DNA of 64,000 bases, from contig NZ_JAGBLU010000117.1 in assembly GCF_017635265.1 (NCBI RefSeq), positions 1-64,000 on the forward strand. The letters are read 5' to 3'. Below are positions 23,248 to 32,438 of this stretch, one piece after another. Below the pieces are notes generated by a model, which saw nothing but the letters and a program-made list of their open reading frames with translations, ran no database searches and was not told where the DNA came from. The position numbers and the translations under genes were made by a program. The stretch comes from Butyrivibrio sp. (GTDB lineage Bacteria > Bacillota > Clostridia > Lachnospirales > Lachnospiraceae). The first letter of the stretch is position 1. Each line of letters starts with the position of its first letter.

Positions 23248-24461
23248 TAAATTGCTACCCCCTTTTCATTGGCTGCGCCTCCGGCAGCCTTTTCCCTGCT
23301 TAGTCTTTCTTTTTCAATCTTGAGCTTGTCCAAAAGAGATGGTCTCTTTCCGCCAGCTCCATCCGGTAGGATCCTTACTGTTCCAAGAATCTTTCTGCCA
23401 ACATTTCCATTAGTAGCTGTTTTGTCAGCAACAACACCCTCATCGTCCTTTAGTGGCCAGTCATCATCCTTCCTCTGATCATTAGCCTGCTCTCTCTGCT
23501 CCCTGGCATATTTTTCAAGCTCTGCCTCCTGCTCAGGACTCATTACCTGCGACTTTTCTTTATCCAGCATCTTGTCTTCCACAGCCCTGATGATTGTTGC
23601 TGATGTTGCCCTTATTGTATTAAGAGCAGCTTTCAGCTCTTTCATGGACTCATCGGTTGTATATGATGCAAGATATGGAAAAGAATATGCTCCGGTATCA
23701 TAGCCAAAGAAGTTGAGGACAACGGCTGCAGTTCCTTCAGCTTCTATCTCTTTTCTGTTCTTACTGATATTACTGTCAGCATCGGAATGTAACTTGGCAT
23801 GTACTACTTCATGAAGGCATGTCTTAAGAGTCTGCAGCTCACTCATATCTTTCTGAATTGCAATCCTTTTTTCAGCTACATGATAGTAACCCTTAGCCCT
23901 GGTGGTTATATCTTCATAACCGATAGGAACAGGACTCACTTCTCTTATGACATCCATGAGCAGGGAAAACTTATTAACATCACCCTTAAGTTCGTCTATT
24001 CCGAGCTTTGGAAGTTCTTTTCCTTCCGTCTGTGAAACATCGAAGGTGCTCTCTGCCTTGAATCCCATGAGATTGAGTTCCTGTTTTACTTTTACAGGTT
24101 CCCCATCTTTATCCAAAACAACCTTCCCGTTGGCATCCAGCTTATCTACTTCCTTTTCGATAGTATACGGAGCTGGGGCAATCACTTTGATCCCCTTTTC
24201 ACCCTTCTTCACATAACGCCCCATCTTCTTCCACGCACCATAGCTCTGACATAAAGTTGCACCAGGCTTCTGCATGGAGATAAGGATGCAGTTGTTCAGA
24301 GAGTAATGTGGAAATTTTGCCATTGTAGCTAAAAGAGTCTTAAACTCTGCGCTGTTTCTTACAGCCTTTACTCCAACTTCAAGCTGGTCTGTCAGCTCTT
24401 TCAGCCTGTCTTCACGGCTTTTGAAGTTCATGTCCTGAGCATTATTATTTGTTTCTGCCAT
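23247..24461 (-). CDS. ardC: ArdC-like antirestriction/ssDNA-binding protein
   Basis: This 404-residue protein has an N-terminal ssDNA-binding domain (LATMAKFPHYSLNNCILISMQKPGATLCQSYGAWKKMGRYVKKGEKGIKVIAPAPY, about residues 44-100). A zincin-like metallopeptidase domain follows, with LKTCLHEVVHAKLH (residues 211-224). ArdC proteins protect incoming single-stranded DNA from host restriction. GAGG precedes the ATG. The C-terminal part (from about residue 320) is disordered and charged. It stands with the transfer genes, as is usual. Confidence 0.93.
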   Translation of the reverse strand: MAETNNNAQDMNFKSREDRLKELTDQLEVGVKAVRNSAEFKTLLATMAKFPHYSLNNCILISMQKPGATLCQSYGAWKKMGRYVKKGEKGIKVIAPAPYTIEKEVDKLDANGKVVLDKDGEPVKVKQELNLMGFKAESTFDVSQTEGKELPKLGIDELKGDVNKFSLLMDVIREVSPVPIGYEDITTRAKGYYHVAEKRIAIQKDMSELQTLKTCLHEVVHAKLHSDADSNISKNRKEIEAEGTAAVVLNFFGYDTGAYSFPYLASYTTDESMKELKAALNTIRATSATIIRAVEDKMLDKEKSQVMSPEQEAELEKYAREQREQANDQRKDDDWPLKDDEGVVADKTATNGNVGRKILGTVRILPDGAGGKRPSLLDKLKIEKERLSREKAAGGAANEKGVAI

Positions 24462-24471
24462 TCAGCTCACC

Positions 24472-24585
24472 TCATTTCTTTTTCACTGGTGCCTTAAAGG
24501 AAGAAGGAGCCTGCTTAGCAGACTCCCCCCCGGCAGCTTTCTTAGCCGCCTGTGCATATGAAATGTATCTCGACTTACGTGCCAT
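24472..24585 (-). CDS. Small basic protein, 37 residues
   Basis: This very short frame (MARKSRYISYAQAAKKAAGG ... APVKKK) has its ATG overlapping the stop codon TGA of the upstream gene. Its stop is 11 bases before the ArdC start. It is lysine- and alanine-rich, probably unstructured and nucleic-acid binding. The overlap on one side and the tight spacing on the other make translation plausible. Confidence 0.5.
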   Translation of the reverse strand: MARKSRYISYAQAAKKAAGGESAKQAPSSFKAPVKKK

Positions 24586-25130
24586 CAGTCATCCTCCTCA
24601 TCATGATATCCTTCCCAGATATCACTGAGTCTGGAAAAGAGGTCATTTTCATCAAAACAGAAATCCTCGCTGTCAGTGATTGTGCCTATTTCAGTCTTAT
24701 ACTCCGAGCAGATATTCCCATGCCCCATTCGTATTGACTTCACAAGAACGATATCGCCGTCCGCAAGGAGATATACCTGATCCCTGTCGAGAACATCCGC
24801 CTCTCCATCGCTGTCGGCACATTCTATGGTTTCATAAATCTTCACGGCCGGTATATAAAACAGTACCAGCGGGTCGGGAGCCATGTCCTTAATGTAAGTT
24901 GTAAGTACAGGAATATCCTCTTTGAAATAGTCATAGATATTCGGACAGAGGTTTTCCGTATATCTGTCAGCAAGGGCTTCTATGATCACTTCATCGTCCT
25001 CATACTCGTAATCATCAGAGCCACCGGTATAATCCAGCATCTCCATCCACTGGTCATAGTCAAGGAAGCTAAAGAGTCTTCCGAGAGACTCATGCAGCTT
25101 CTCTCTGGGAAAGATCTTTTCATCAACCAT
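24585..25130 (-). CDS. Acidic hypothetical protein of the transfer region
   Basis: This 181-residue protein starts MVDEKIFPREKLHESL; the ATG overlaps the stop of the DUF4366 gene. It is strongly acidic (VIIEALADRY, TENLCPNIYDYFKED) and has no recognisable domain. Very acidic soluble proteins occur in this place in related elements; a DNA-mimic or scaffold role is a guess. Both ends are coupled to neighbours. Confidence 0.6.
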   Translation of the reverse strand: MVDEKIFPREKLHESLGRLFSFLDYDQWMEMLDYTGGSDDYEYEDDEVIIEALADRYTENLCPNIYDYFKEDIPVLTTYIKDMAPDPLVLFYIPAVKIYETIECADSDGEADVLDRDQVYLLADGDIVLVKSIRMGHGNICSEYKTEIGTITDSEDFCFDENDLFSRLSDIWEGYHDEEDD

Positions 25131-25900
25131 CACTCTTCCTCCCCACTATCATCATATGAACTCTCTTCATCATCACTGATGCTGCCAAGGTAGTCCTCAT
25201 CCTCGTAGTCCTCATCGGGATCTGGCTGGGTGTTTTTCTTTTTTGAATTCTTTGTAGAAGTGTAATATATGAATCCGCCTGCACCGCCTAGAGCAATGAT
25301 CAGAATAATAGCCATAATGCCATTCACATTAACATCCTTCTTTGGTTCCGGCTCAGGTTCAGGCTCTTTTACCGGTTCCGGTTCAGGTTCAGGGGTAGGA
25401 ACAACCGGCTTCTCTTCTACCTTTTCCTCAACCTTGCCCTTTCCTGTAACAGCAATGTACTCGCTGACCTGGTCTTCATCCATAAGGGACAGAAGATCTG
25501 ACTCGTCGACCATGTTAAGGAAATGTACCTTTTCGTTGCCCTCATCATCACGGTCAATGATGATGTAAAAATAGTTGCCGTTTTTGGTCATTACTGTGAT
25601 GAACTGCTTTCCGCCAGCTTCAAGGCTGCCGTAATCATCCACAAGTTCCATATTTCCATCGGGAGTAAGTGGTCCCCACTTCTCCTCGATCTCAGGATCC
25701 TTACCCTCGCAGTTGCGATAATCTTCCTTGCATATTGGGCAATCCGGATTAACATGATCCTCTGTACATTTTGTTTCGCAGATACAGTCAGGACCTCCGG
25801 CTGCAGCTATTACAGGATTCAAATAAAAAAGTGACCCGCAAAGAGCCACTGACATGCCAAGAACTTTTGCCCTGGCTGTTATTGAATTAATAAACTTCAT
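25130..25900 (-). CDS. DUF4366-containing membrane protein (CD1107 family)
   Basis: This 256-residue protein has a signal peptide (MKFINSITARAKVLGMSVALCGSLFYLNPVIAAAGG) and a cysteine-rich segment (CICETKCTEDHVNPDCPICKEDYRNC). The DUF4366 core follows (GKQFITVMTKNGNYFYIIIDRDDEGNEKVHFLNMVDESDLLSLM), then a proline/glutamate linker (PEPEPEPVKEPEPEPEPKKD), one membrane segment at about 195-215 and an acidic cytoplasmic tail. The family is a hallmark of Tn1549/CTn transfer regions and is thought to form part of the cell-surface transfer apparatus. It overlaps the DUF4315 gene by 14 bases. Confidence 0.9.
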   Translation of the reverse strand: MKFINSITARAKVLGMSVALCGSLFYLNPVIAAAGGPDCICETKCTEDHVNPDCPICKEDYRNCEGKDPEIEEKWGPLTPDGNMELVDDYGSLEAGGKQFITVMTKNGNYFYIIIDRDDEGNEKVHFLNMVDESDLLSLMDEDQVSEYIAVTGKGKVEEKVEEKPVVPTPEPEPEPVKEPEPEPEPKKDVNVNGIMAIILIIALGGAGGFIYYTSTKNSKKKNTQPDPDEDYEDEDYLGSISDDEESSYDDSGEEE

Positions 25901-26237
25901 TTAACACATCCCCCTCAAACTTGTTATCGTTGTTTTCTGCAGCTTCTGTGCTGCCGGCAGGCTCTTTTCCGTCAGAGCTCTTCCCATTATCTTTACCGGA
26001 ATTCTTATCCGATGCAGAACTCTTCTTAGGAGCAGGCTTTCTCTCTTCTTCGATATATCCGAGCCTCTCCGCAGCCTTTTCAGGTGTCATCTGCAAAAGG
26101 TTTATAACCCCGACAATGGCAGTAGCCTCCTCTGATCTGATATTTTCGTCCAGGGCATCCACCTTCTGCTGGAACTCTTCTATCTTTTTGATGTAGCGTT
26201 CCCGGTCAGCCCTGTACTTTCTTAACTTTTCAAACAT
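25887..26237 (-). CDS. DUF4315 family protein
   Basis: This 116-residue protein is an N-terminal coiled coil (MFEKLRKYRADRERYIKKIEEFQQKVDALDENI). It is followed by AIVGVINLLQMTPEKAAERLGYIEEE and a low-complexity tail. This is the DUF4315 layout, always found next to DUF4366 and the NlpC/P60 protein in Tn1549-type elements. The ATG has GGAGGG upstream. Confidence 0.9.
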   Translation of the reverse strand: MFEKLRKYRADRERYIKKIEEFQQKVDALDENIRSEEATAIVGVINLLQMTPEKAAERLGYIEEERKPAPKKSSASDKNSGKDNGKSSDGKEPAGSTEAAENNDNKFEGDVLNEVY

Positions 26238-26251
26238 ATTCCCTCCATGTG

Positions 26252-27958
26252 TTAAGGCAGGCGGCCAAATCCAAGGTAATGGCTCTGCCAGTACGGTGTG
26301 TTTATTGATGAATAGTGAATAGGATTTCCTGCATGGATCATCATGCCGTTACCAACGTAGATTCCCACATGACTTGCCCCTGCCGTATCATAAGTACCCT
26401 GGAAAAAGATAAGGTCGCCGGGCTTTGCTTCTGATGAAGGAACATTTGCTGTTATATGCCGAAGACCATTAGCAGTCTGTCTGCCCACGTTCCAGCCGTT
26501 GCCGCAGTGGTTTATGACATAGCTCACAAATCCGGAGCAGTCAAAGCCGGATGGAGAATATCCACCCCAGACATAAGGAACACCGAGATACCTTTCAGCT
26601 TCATGGAGCATCCGGGCAAATTCTTCATCCGTAAGATATTCTCCCGGCACATGGTAATCGTCATAATCACCCGGTCCTGAGCCCGGAATGTTGTAGACAT
26701 CATCCTCTCCAAAGAGATACTTCTTATTTCCAAAGGTCTCAAGCAGGATCTCGTATCGGACCATCTCATCCTCGGTAAATCCCAGCTCTTCCACCACCGC
26801 ATCAAGAGTGTGGTTCACAAGATAGATATCACAGATATAGTAATCATATGGTTCAGGATCCTCGTCCTCATCTTCCGGCTCCGTATATCTGGTCTCCACA
26901 GTTTCTTCGTATGAAACCTCATACTGGAGATCAAAGATTTCCTGTAACTTGGACTGTACTTCATCCCTTGTATAGGACTCGAATATCACAGTAAGTATCG
27001 CTGCAAGCTGGTATGGATTATGTCCAACTTCATCAAGGTGGTAGTTTATCTCATCATAATCAGCGTGGTCTTCGGCTATATCATCAATCTCATCCTGTAG
27101 CCCTTCCTCAAGTTCTTTATAGTCATCCTCGACCGCAAGAATCTCTTCATCTTCTGCTGTAAAAGAGGTTGCAACTGTGATATCTCCTCCACCAGAACCA
27201 AGAGCTGCACAGGAGTTCATGATTCCTGAAAATGCCAGTATCAGTATAAGTATTCCGGCGATTATCGCAGATATAACAGGATTGTCCATGACAAATTCCT
27301 GTATCTTCTCTGCAAGAAGCCCGGCAAGGTCTTCTGCCTTGTCCGTGATCTTACGCCCTATCTTGCCGGTGTTCTCCGCAGCTTTGGCCTGTTTGGATGC
27401 AGCTTTTCTCTGCATTTCCTTCTTCATCCGCTCTCTGGCAGCGTCTTTGGCTACAGTATCAGCATCCTTTCCTTTATGGAGCTTGTTGCTGTACTTACTG
27501 CTCTTGGTCTTACTGGTAACACGGCTCACCGCACCACTGGCAACATAGCCTCCTGCTTCAAAAGCTTCCTCTGCAACGCTGCTCTCATCCTTGTCCTGGT
27601 CATCACTGTTCGCGCCAGAGACATCGCCCAGTACAGAAGCTACAGCTCCGACTCTTGCTGCAGCCTCACTGATACCGGATCTAGTCCGCTCCCTTGCCGC
27701 TTTCTGCTCAGCTTTCTTTGCGGAATCCTTCTGTTTCCTAACTTTTTCAGCATTTACAGTCTGACGTTTAACTTTTTCATGGCGGATATCCTCATCACTT
27801 TTCCCTGAATCGATTTTCCTGGAACGTTCCGCCCGGAACTTCTCCCCATAATACTTCTGCGCAGATTCTTTATCGCGGAGCTTGTCCGCATGCGTCATAT
27901 CTTTTTGGGTTGCCCCCTTATCTTTGGGATTATCCCTTGTATATAAGTTTCCATCCAT
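26252..27958 (-). CDS. Transfer-associated NlpC/P60 cell-wall hydrolase (CD1108 family)
   Basis: The 568-residue product starts at ATG 27958 with GGAG 7 bases upstream. The N-terminal 220 residues are charged and disordered, then there is one membrane segment (ISAIIAGILILILAFSGIMNSC). A helical extracellular part follows, then a C-terminal NlpC/P60 domain (about residues 430-568). Catalytic Cys is in GFDCSGFVSYV, His in GASHVGIYVGNG and the third residue in MIHAG. It opens the peptidoglycan for the conjugation channel, the role VirB1 has in Gram-negative systems. Confidence 0.93.
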   Translation of the reverse strand: MDGNLYTRDNPKDKGATQKDMTHADKLRDKESAQKYYGEKFRAERSRKIDSGKSDEDIRHEKVKRQTVNAEKVRKQKDSAKKAEQKAARERTRSGISEAAARVGAVASVLGDVSGANSDDQDKDESSVAEEAFEAGGYVASGAVSRVTSKTKSSKYSNKLHKGKDADTVAKDAARERMKKEMQRKAASKQAKAAENTGKIGRKITDKAEDLAGLLAEKIQEFVMDNPVISAIIAGILILILAFSGIMNSCAALGSGGGDITVATSFTAEDEEILAVEDDYKELEEGLQDEIDDIAEDHADYDEINYHLDEVGHNPYQLAAILTVIFESYTRDEVQSKLQEIFDLQYEVSYEETVETRYTEPEDEDEDPEPYDYYICDIYLVNHTLDAVVEELGFTEDEMVRYEILLETFGNKKYLFGEDDVYNIPGSGPGDYDDYHVPGEYLTDEEFARMLHEAERYLGVPYVWGGYSPSGFDCSGFVSYVINHCGNGWNVGRQTANGLRHITANVPSSEAKPGDLIFFQGTYDTAGASHVGIYVGNGMMIHAGNPIHYSSINTPYWQSHYLGFGRLP

Positions 27959-27981
27959 CACTCATCTCCCCATGAAACAGC

Positions 27982-30387
27982 TCAGGCTGACGCTTTATCA
28001 GCATCAGCCTTGTTTACGGTTTTCTCTATGAACTTCGTATTTATTACCTGATACAGCATGGTCTCTTTCGGGAACCTGTCTACAAACGGCAGGATAACGT
28101 TGCCATAAAAAATAAGCCCTTCGCCTTCTCCCGAATGTGTAACATACGAAAGCTGGTGTGGACTTATGTTAAGCTGTTTTGCAAGTATCGATCTGTCTCC
28201 GACCGCCTGGTTGAGCATGAGAATGAAATCAGAGTTCTCAAAAATGTTCTCAATCTCGCGGGAAGCCAGCAGATCCTTAATGTTCTGGGTTATGCCAGTC
28301 GGCATTCCTCCCCACTTTCTGAATCGCTTCCAGATCTCCACAGTGTAGGCTGCAGTCTGATCTTCACGCAAAAGCAAGTGCATTTCGTCAATATAGTATC
28401 TTGTGCTCTTTCCAAGCTCTCTGTTCGCAGAAACCCTGCCCCAGACAGCATCCTCTACAATGAGCATGCCTATCTTTTTGAGCTGCTTTCCCAGGTCCTT
28501 GATATCAAAGCACACAATCCTGTTGTTGATATCAACGTTTGTCCTGTGATTAAAGACATTCAGCGAACCCGTAACATATATCTCAAGCGCAGTTGCAACG
28601 AACTTTGCCTCAGGCTCTTCCTGCCTTAGGAGCTCATTATAAAGATCTTCCAGTATAGGGATGTTCTCCGGTACCGGATTCTCAAGATACTTCCTGTAGA
28701 CCGTCCTTGTGCATCTGTCGATGACTGTCCTCTCCGCAGGCTTAAGCCCATCCCTTGAACCCAGGATAAGCTCGCACAGGGAAAGAATGAAATCAACCTT
28801 CAGCATTACAGGATTATCATCATCAGAATAGTTCATGTTGATATCCATGGGATTCACGTACTGGTCTGATGTGGGGCTGATTCTGATCACCTGCCCGCCC
28901 AGGTACTCTACCATTGCACGATACTCATTTTCTGGATCGCAGATGATGATATCATCGTCGGTTACCATGAATGCATTGGCTATCTCCCTCTTTGCGGCAA
29001 AAGACTTACCGGAACCGGGAGTACCAAGGATAAGGCCGTTCGGGTTCTTAAGGAGCTTCCTGTCAACCATGATAAGGTTGTTTGAAAGGGCATTTAAGCC
29101 ATAATACAGTGCTCCCCTGTGATCCTGGAAAAGCTCCTGTGTCGTGAATGGTACAAATATCGCTGTTGAGCTTGTAGTCATGCCCCTCTGGATATCCACC
29201 TCATTATAGGCAAGCGGAAGGCTGCTGACAAATCCCTGCTCCTGCTGGAAGTCCAGCCGTACCAGGTTGCAGCTGTGTTTCTGTATTATGGAAGATGCCT
29301 GGAATATATTGTTTTCAAGCTCTTCCTTAGTCTTTCCCGTGTTCATGATAAGGAAAGTCAGAAGGAACATCCTCTCATTCTGCTGCTGTAATTCCTTCAG
29401 AAGGTCTTTTGCGTCCCTGCCATAAGTGACAAGGTCTGAAGGAAGTACGTCCATGTCATAACCGGCACGTACCGCCTTTTTCTGCTCTTCTATTTTACTA
29501 CGGTCCAGCTCCGTTATGGTATGCTTTACTGTCTTTATCGCCTCATTCTGGTCTACAGACTGAAGGTGCATGGTGACTATCTGACTTGACTCCATACCAA
29601 GGATCTCAGCAAGCATCCTGTCACTGATATCGGATGCATCGATGGAAAGAAAGCTCATGGCGCACCATGTATCTCCCATCTTGAAATACCTTCCTGTAGG
29701 AAACTCAAAGGAGCTTGGTACCACAAAATCTTTTACCGAAAGCCCGGTCTTTACCAGATACTTCCAGTCAAAGTGAAACTTAGCATTGTCCCCGATATGC
29801 ATCTGCCTGTGCATGAGTTCAAGCCTCTCATAACCATTTAATGTCTGGGCCAGGACTCCAAGTGTCTTGAAGTTATTGAGGATATCCATCTCGATATGCA
29901 CAAGCCTTGGCTTTGCTGACTTCATGGAATCAGCATGGATACCGAATGTGATGTACTTCGTCTTGGTAAGTCCATTGTTACCGGCTTCCATATTCTTAAG
30001 AAGGACTCCCGAGTACTCATCACGGACATCATTGAACCTGTCCTCCTGATGCTGTATCTTTATCTTCTTCTCAAAGTCGCCCACTTCTGTAGCGAAGTTC
30101 ATGAAAGAAAGCTCAAAATGCACGGAGCTGTCAAAGAAGTTAAGGAAGCTGCACCATTCCTCAAAGATCTCCTTTTTGTCCTCCTGCTGTGCCAGCTGGT
30201 AGTTGATATCCTGGAACTGGATTGTCTTGGTGTAATAGTCAGTTCCCACCCTGCAGATCCCGTCAGGGAACATCCTCTCAAAAGGCAACGTCTGCTGCGC
30301 TGTCCTGGGCGTTCCGTCATTTTTCTGCGCATTCTTTATGATCTGTCTTATTTCTTTCTGTTCACGCTTTGACAGCCCTTCCGGCAT
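27982..30387 (-). CDS. VirB4-like conjugation ATPase
   Basis: The start is ATG 30387 (MPEGLSKREQKEI), with GAGAG 6 bases upstream; the longer frame would begin with TTG inside the PrgI gene. The 801-residue protein has the N-terminal CagE/TrbE domain and a C-terminal ATPase. Walker A is LGTPGSGKSFAAKREI and Walker B is STRYYIDEMHLLL; EIWKRFRKWGGMPTGITQNIKDLL follows as motif for substrate handling. VirB4 energises assembly of the type IV secretion channel at the inner membrane. Confidence 0.95.
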   Translation of the reverse strand: MPEGLSKREQKEIRQIIKNAQKNDGTPRTAQQTLPFERMFPDGICRVGTDYYTKTIQFQDINYQLAQQEDKKEIFEEWCSFLNFFDSSVHFELSFMNFATEVGDFEKKIKIQHQEDRFNDVRDEYSGVLLKNMEAGNNGLTKTKYITFGIHADSMKSAKPRLVHIEMDILNNFKTLGVLAQTLNGYERLELMHRQMHIGDNAKFHFDWKYLVKTGLSVKDFVVPSSFEFPTGRYFKMGDTWCAMSFLSIDASDISDRMLAEILGMESSQIVTMHLQSVDQNEAIKTVKHTITELDRSKIEEQKKAVRAGYDMDVLPSDLVTYGRDAKDLLKELQQQNERMFLLTFLIMNTGKTKEELENNIFQASSIIQKHSCNLVRLDFQQEQGFVSSLPLAYNEVDIQRGMTTSSTAIFVPFTTQELFQDHRGALYYGLNALSNNLIMVDRKLLKNPNGLILGTPGSGKSFAAKREIANAFMVTDDDIIICDPENEYRAMVEYLGGQVIRISPTSDQYVNPMDINMNYSDDDNPVMLKVDFILSLCELILGSRDGLKPAERTVIDRCTRTVYRKYLENPVPENIPILEDLYNELLRQEEPEAKFVATALEIYVTGSLNVFNHRTNVDINNRIVCFDIKDLGKQLKKIGMLIVEDAVWGRVSANRELGKSTRYYIDEMHLLLREDQTAAYTVEIWKRFRKWGGMPTGITQNIKDLLASREIENIFENSDFILMLNQAVGDRSILAKQLNISPHQLSYVTHSGEGEGLIFYGNVILPFVDRFPKETMLYQVINTKFIEKTVNKADADKASA

Positions 30388-30406
30388 ATCAAACTCTCGT
30401 GTGCTC

Positions 30407-30790
30407 TTATTTCTTAGCGGAAGTACGAACAATCTTTTCCACCTCCCTCTCTGCAGCCGCCTGTCTCATGAGCGCTGCATAATAGTTATCCGTTTTATAC
30501 GGACGTTTCTTTGGCCTTACAAAAATGGCCTCAATAAAATGCCCCATATAGACTTCCAAAGGTCGCCCATTCTTTTCATACATGGCAAAAAAGAAGATCG
30601 GCATCATTATCACCATCATTCCCATAACTGCCACGTTCACGGTAGCCACATTCCTTATAAGAAAAAATGACGGAACTCCTATGAGTGCCGCCACCCCAAA
30701 GCAGATGAGCTGCCTTTTTGTGAGATTGAAAATAATCTTGCTCTTTACCTTTGTTAAGTCCCTGGGGACACTGATGTACGAAGCTGCCAT
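30407..30790 (-). CDS. PrgI family membrane protein (VirB3-like)
   Basis: This 127-residue protein has the family's short N terminus (ISVPRDLTKVKSKIIFNLTKRQLICFG) and two close membrane segments at about 28-47 and 50-72. A C-terminal cytoplasmic part follows. PrgI proteins partner with VirB4 in Gram-positive type IV secretion. It is encoded 19 bases upstream of the VirB4 start. Confidence 0.93.
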   Translation of the reverse strand: MAASYISVPRDLTKVKSKIIFNLTKRQLICFGVAALIGVPSFFLIRNVATVNVAVMGMMVIMMPIFFFAMYEKNGRPLEVYMGHFIEAIFVRPKKRPYKTDNYYAALMRQAAAEREVEKIVRTSAKK

Positions 30791-30915
30791 ATCAATAACC
30801 GGAATTCTGTTTATTACAGGAATTGTCTGTTTCCTGTGATAACAACTGGTAACTACAATTTGTTTTATGACTCCATTTGTTTATTCCGGTATCCTCCCTT
30901 CCTTATTACTGCCTA

Positions 30916-31782
30916 TTACGCTGCGTTTAGAATAGCCTTGCTCACTGTACTGGTCTTGAAAAGAGACAGTCCAAGAAGGAAAGTGTATCCAAGCACCTTC
31001 CATAACGAGCCGACTATATCTGCCGAAAATGAAACTGATGCGATCAACATTGCATAGATACCCACGCATATCATGATGAGAAATCCCTGGAATCCAAGAG
31101 CAAACAGGCTCTTTACATAATGCATGCCAATACTGCTGTGCTCCTTGTTACCCCATGTTGCAAACGGGATCGGAGCCATGGAAACATACATGTATATCTC
31201 GATCATACGCACCATGATGATGACAAAAATGAGCTTTGAAGCAAGCTGCGTCAGTATCATGATGATGGAGACCTGGAAAAACAGGGCAAATATACTCCAT
31301 ATATCCATGGCTTCTATCGTTGACTGCATTGCCGCAAGTGCTGATGAATCTATCGCCGTTGAAGCGCCTATAACTCCCCCTGCGTTTAAAATCACATGCT
31401 GTGCCACATCAAACACCGCCATGGTGAAATCAAAAGTGTGTGTGATAAGCTCCACCGCAATGGCTGTCTTGAATACCCACTTCCATATGAACCAGGTCTC
31501 AAAATTTGCCAGGTTGTTGTAGCTGACTATCAGCTGTATCAGTTCATAACAGGCCACAAAAGTCAGGATTATGCCCGCGATGGGCATTATGACAGTATCG
31601 GATATGTTTCTGATCATGCTAAAGACTGACGGAGAAAAAGCTGAAGGCGTTGTTGCAACGTCCGATGCAATGACCCCCACCTCGTCATTAACGCAGTTAA
31701 ACATGGAGCTTAAGACATTCATGAGATATGGGATTATCAGCTCTTTTAAATGCTCCTCAATCTGTTCAAATAATCTGTCCAA
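30916..31782 (-). CDS. VirB6/TrbL-like channel protein
   Basis: This 288-residue polytopic membrane protein has about six hydrophobic segments. The central loop NLANFETWFIWKWVFKTAIAVELI and the MYVSMAPIPFATWGN motif are typical of the CD1112/VirB6 group of Tn1549 elements. The first codon is TTG with AGGAG 7 bases upstream. It should form part of the membrane channel of the conjugation machinery. The 125 bases to the PrgI gene hold nothing I can identify. Confidence 0.92.
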   Translation of the reverse strand: MDRLFEQIEEHLKELIIPYLMNVLSSMFNCVNDEVGVIASDVATTPSAFSPSVFSMIRNISDTVIMPIAGIILTFVACYELIQLIVSYNNLANFETWFIWKWVFKTAIAVELITHTFDFTMAVFDVAQHVILNAGGVIGASTAIDSSALAAMQSTIEAMDIWSIFALFFQVSIIMILTQLASKLIFVIIMVRMIEIYMYVSMAPIPFATWGNKEHSSIGMHYVKSLFALGFQGFLIMICVGIYAMLIASVSFSADIVGSLWKVLGYTFLLGLSLFKTSTVSKAILNAA

Positions 31783-31899
31783 TCTGTGTCTCCTGTTCTT
31801 GTTTCGTTTTTAGTGAAAAAGAGCTGGTCACAGGATATAGTCCCATGCCAGCCCATAACAGTTACAATATTCAGTTTTTAATATGATGTCCTCTTTCCG

Positions 31900-32109
31900 T
31901 TACTTCGAAGTCTTCTTTGAGGCTGCAGCCTTCTTCATAACTGACTCCGCAGTCTTCTCATCAACCTTTGTAAGGTCAATGACAAGATATCTTGGTTCAT
32001 TGTTTTTCAGTAATATGGCTGAGCCGAACTCACCAACTACCTTAGTAACTTTGGAAAAATTATGATTTGCATCAGTGATTGGGAGCATAGCTTTCGTGTC
32101 TACATTCAT
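31900..32109 (-). CDS. Phd/YefM-like antitoxin without a visible toxin
   Basis: This 69-residue protein (MNVDTKAMLPITDANHNFSKVTKVVGEFGSAILLKNNEPRYLVIDL ...) follows the Phd/YefM fold: a short strand, helix, FSKV segment, then LKNNEPRYLVI. These usually bind their own operator and neutralise a RelE- or Doc-type toxin. No toxin frame lies next to it. Solitary copies are common between virB6 and the pilin gene in Tn1549-type elements, where they may act as transcription regulators. Confidence 0.8.
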   Translation of the reverse strand: MNVDTKAMLPITDANHNFSKVTKVVGEFGSAILLKNNEPRYLVIDLTKVDEKTAESVMKKAAASKKTSK

Positions 32110-32161
32110 GGAAGTACCTGCCTTTCATGAATATAGTAGCACGAATACTACGCATGTTCAA

Positions 32162-32374
32162 TCAGAATAATCCTGAAAGAAGAGGAACAAGTGTTGTGCC
32201 GATTAATGCGACACCTCCACCCGCCATCAGCTGTTTCATCCCCTGTGATTTGGCGCCTGGATTGTCGTTTCCATAACCTTCAAGAAGGTTGATGCCGCCC
32301 CAAATTCCGAGGCCTGCGCCCAATGCGATGACAACGGTGCCAAGTGTTGAAATTGAACTCTGGAAGAATGCCAT
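32162..32374 (-). CDS. Maff2 family pilin-like protein (VirB2-like)
   Basis: This 70-residue protein (MAFFQSSISTLGTVVIALGAGLGIWGGINLLEGYGNDNPGAKSQGMKQLMAGGGVALIGTTLVPLLSGLF) has two hydrophobic segments joined by a short polar loop. It is the Maff2 protein, the presumed pilin of this transfer system. The start codon lies without a ribosome site in the usual place. An AAAGGAG stands about 80 bases upstream, separated from the ATG by a stable hairpin. Confidence 0.9.
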   Translation of the reverse strand: MAFFQSSISTLGTVVIALGAGLGIWGGINLLEGYGNDNPGAKSQGMKQLMAGGGVALIGTTLVPLLSGLF

Positions 32375-32378
32375 AGTG

Positions 32379-32438
32379 CTATTATTCTACCGTACTATAA
32401 TAGCCCTTATTTGTTGTTGTGACTATTATAGCACGGTA
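32379..32438 (-). promoter_or_regulatory. Structured leader of the pilin gene
   Basis: TACCGTACTATAATAG (32388-32403) and CTATTATAGCACGGTA (32423-32438) form a 16-base inverted repeat with one mismatch and a 19-base loop. A second, overlapping pair is GCTATTAT (32379-32386) and ATAATAGC (32397-32404), so two alternative hairpins exist. On the transcript the first hairpin would bring AAAGGAGA (complement of 32439-32458) to within about 14 bases of the pilin ATG. It could instead be an operator. Confidence 0.55.

Noticed and set aside
32388-32438. Invertible promoter switch at the pilin gene
   Set aside because: Inverted arms of 16 bases with a 19-base spacer are too short for the known site-specific inversion systems, and the spacer holds no promoter.
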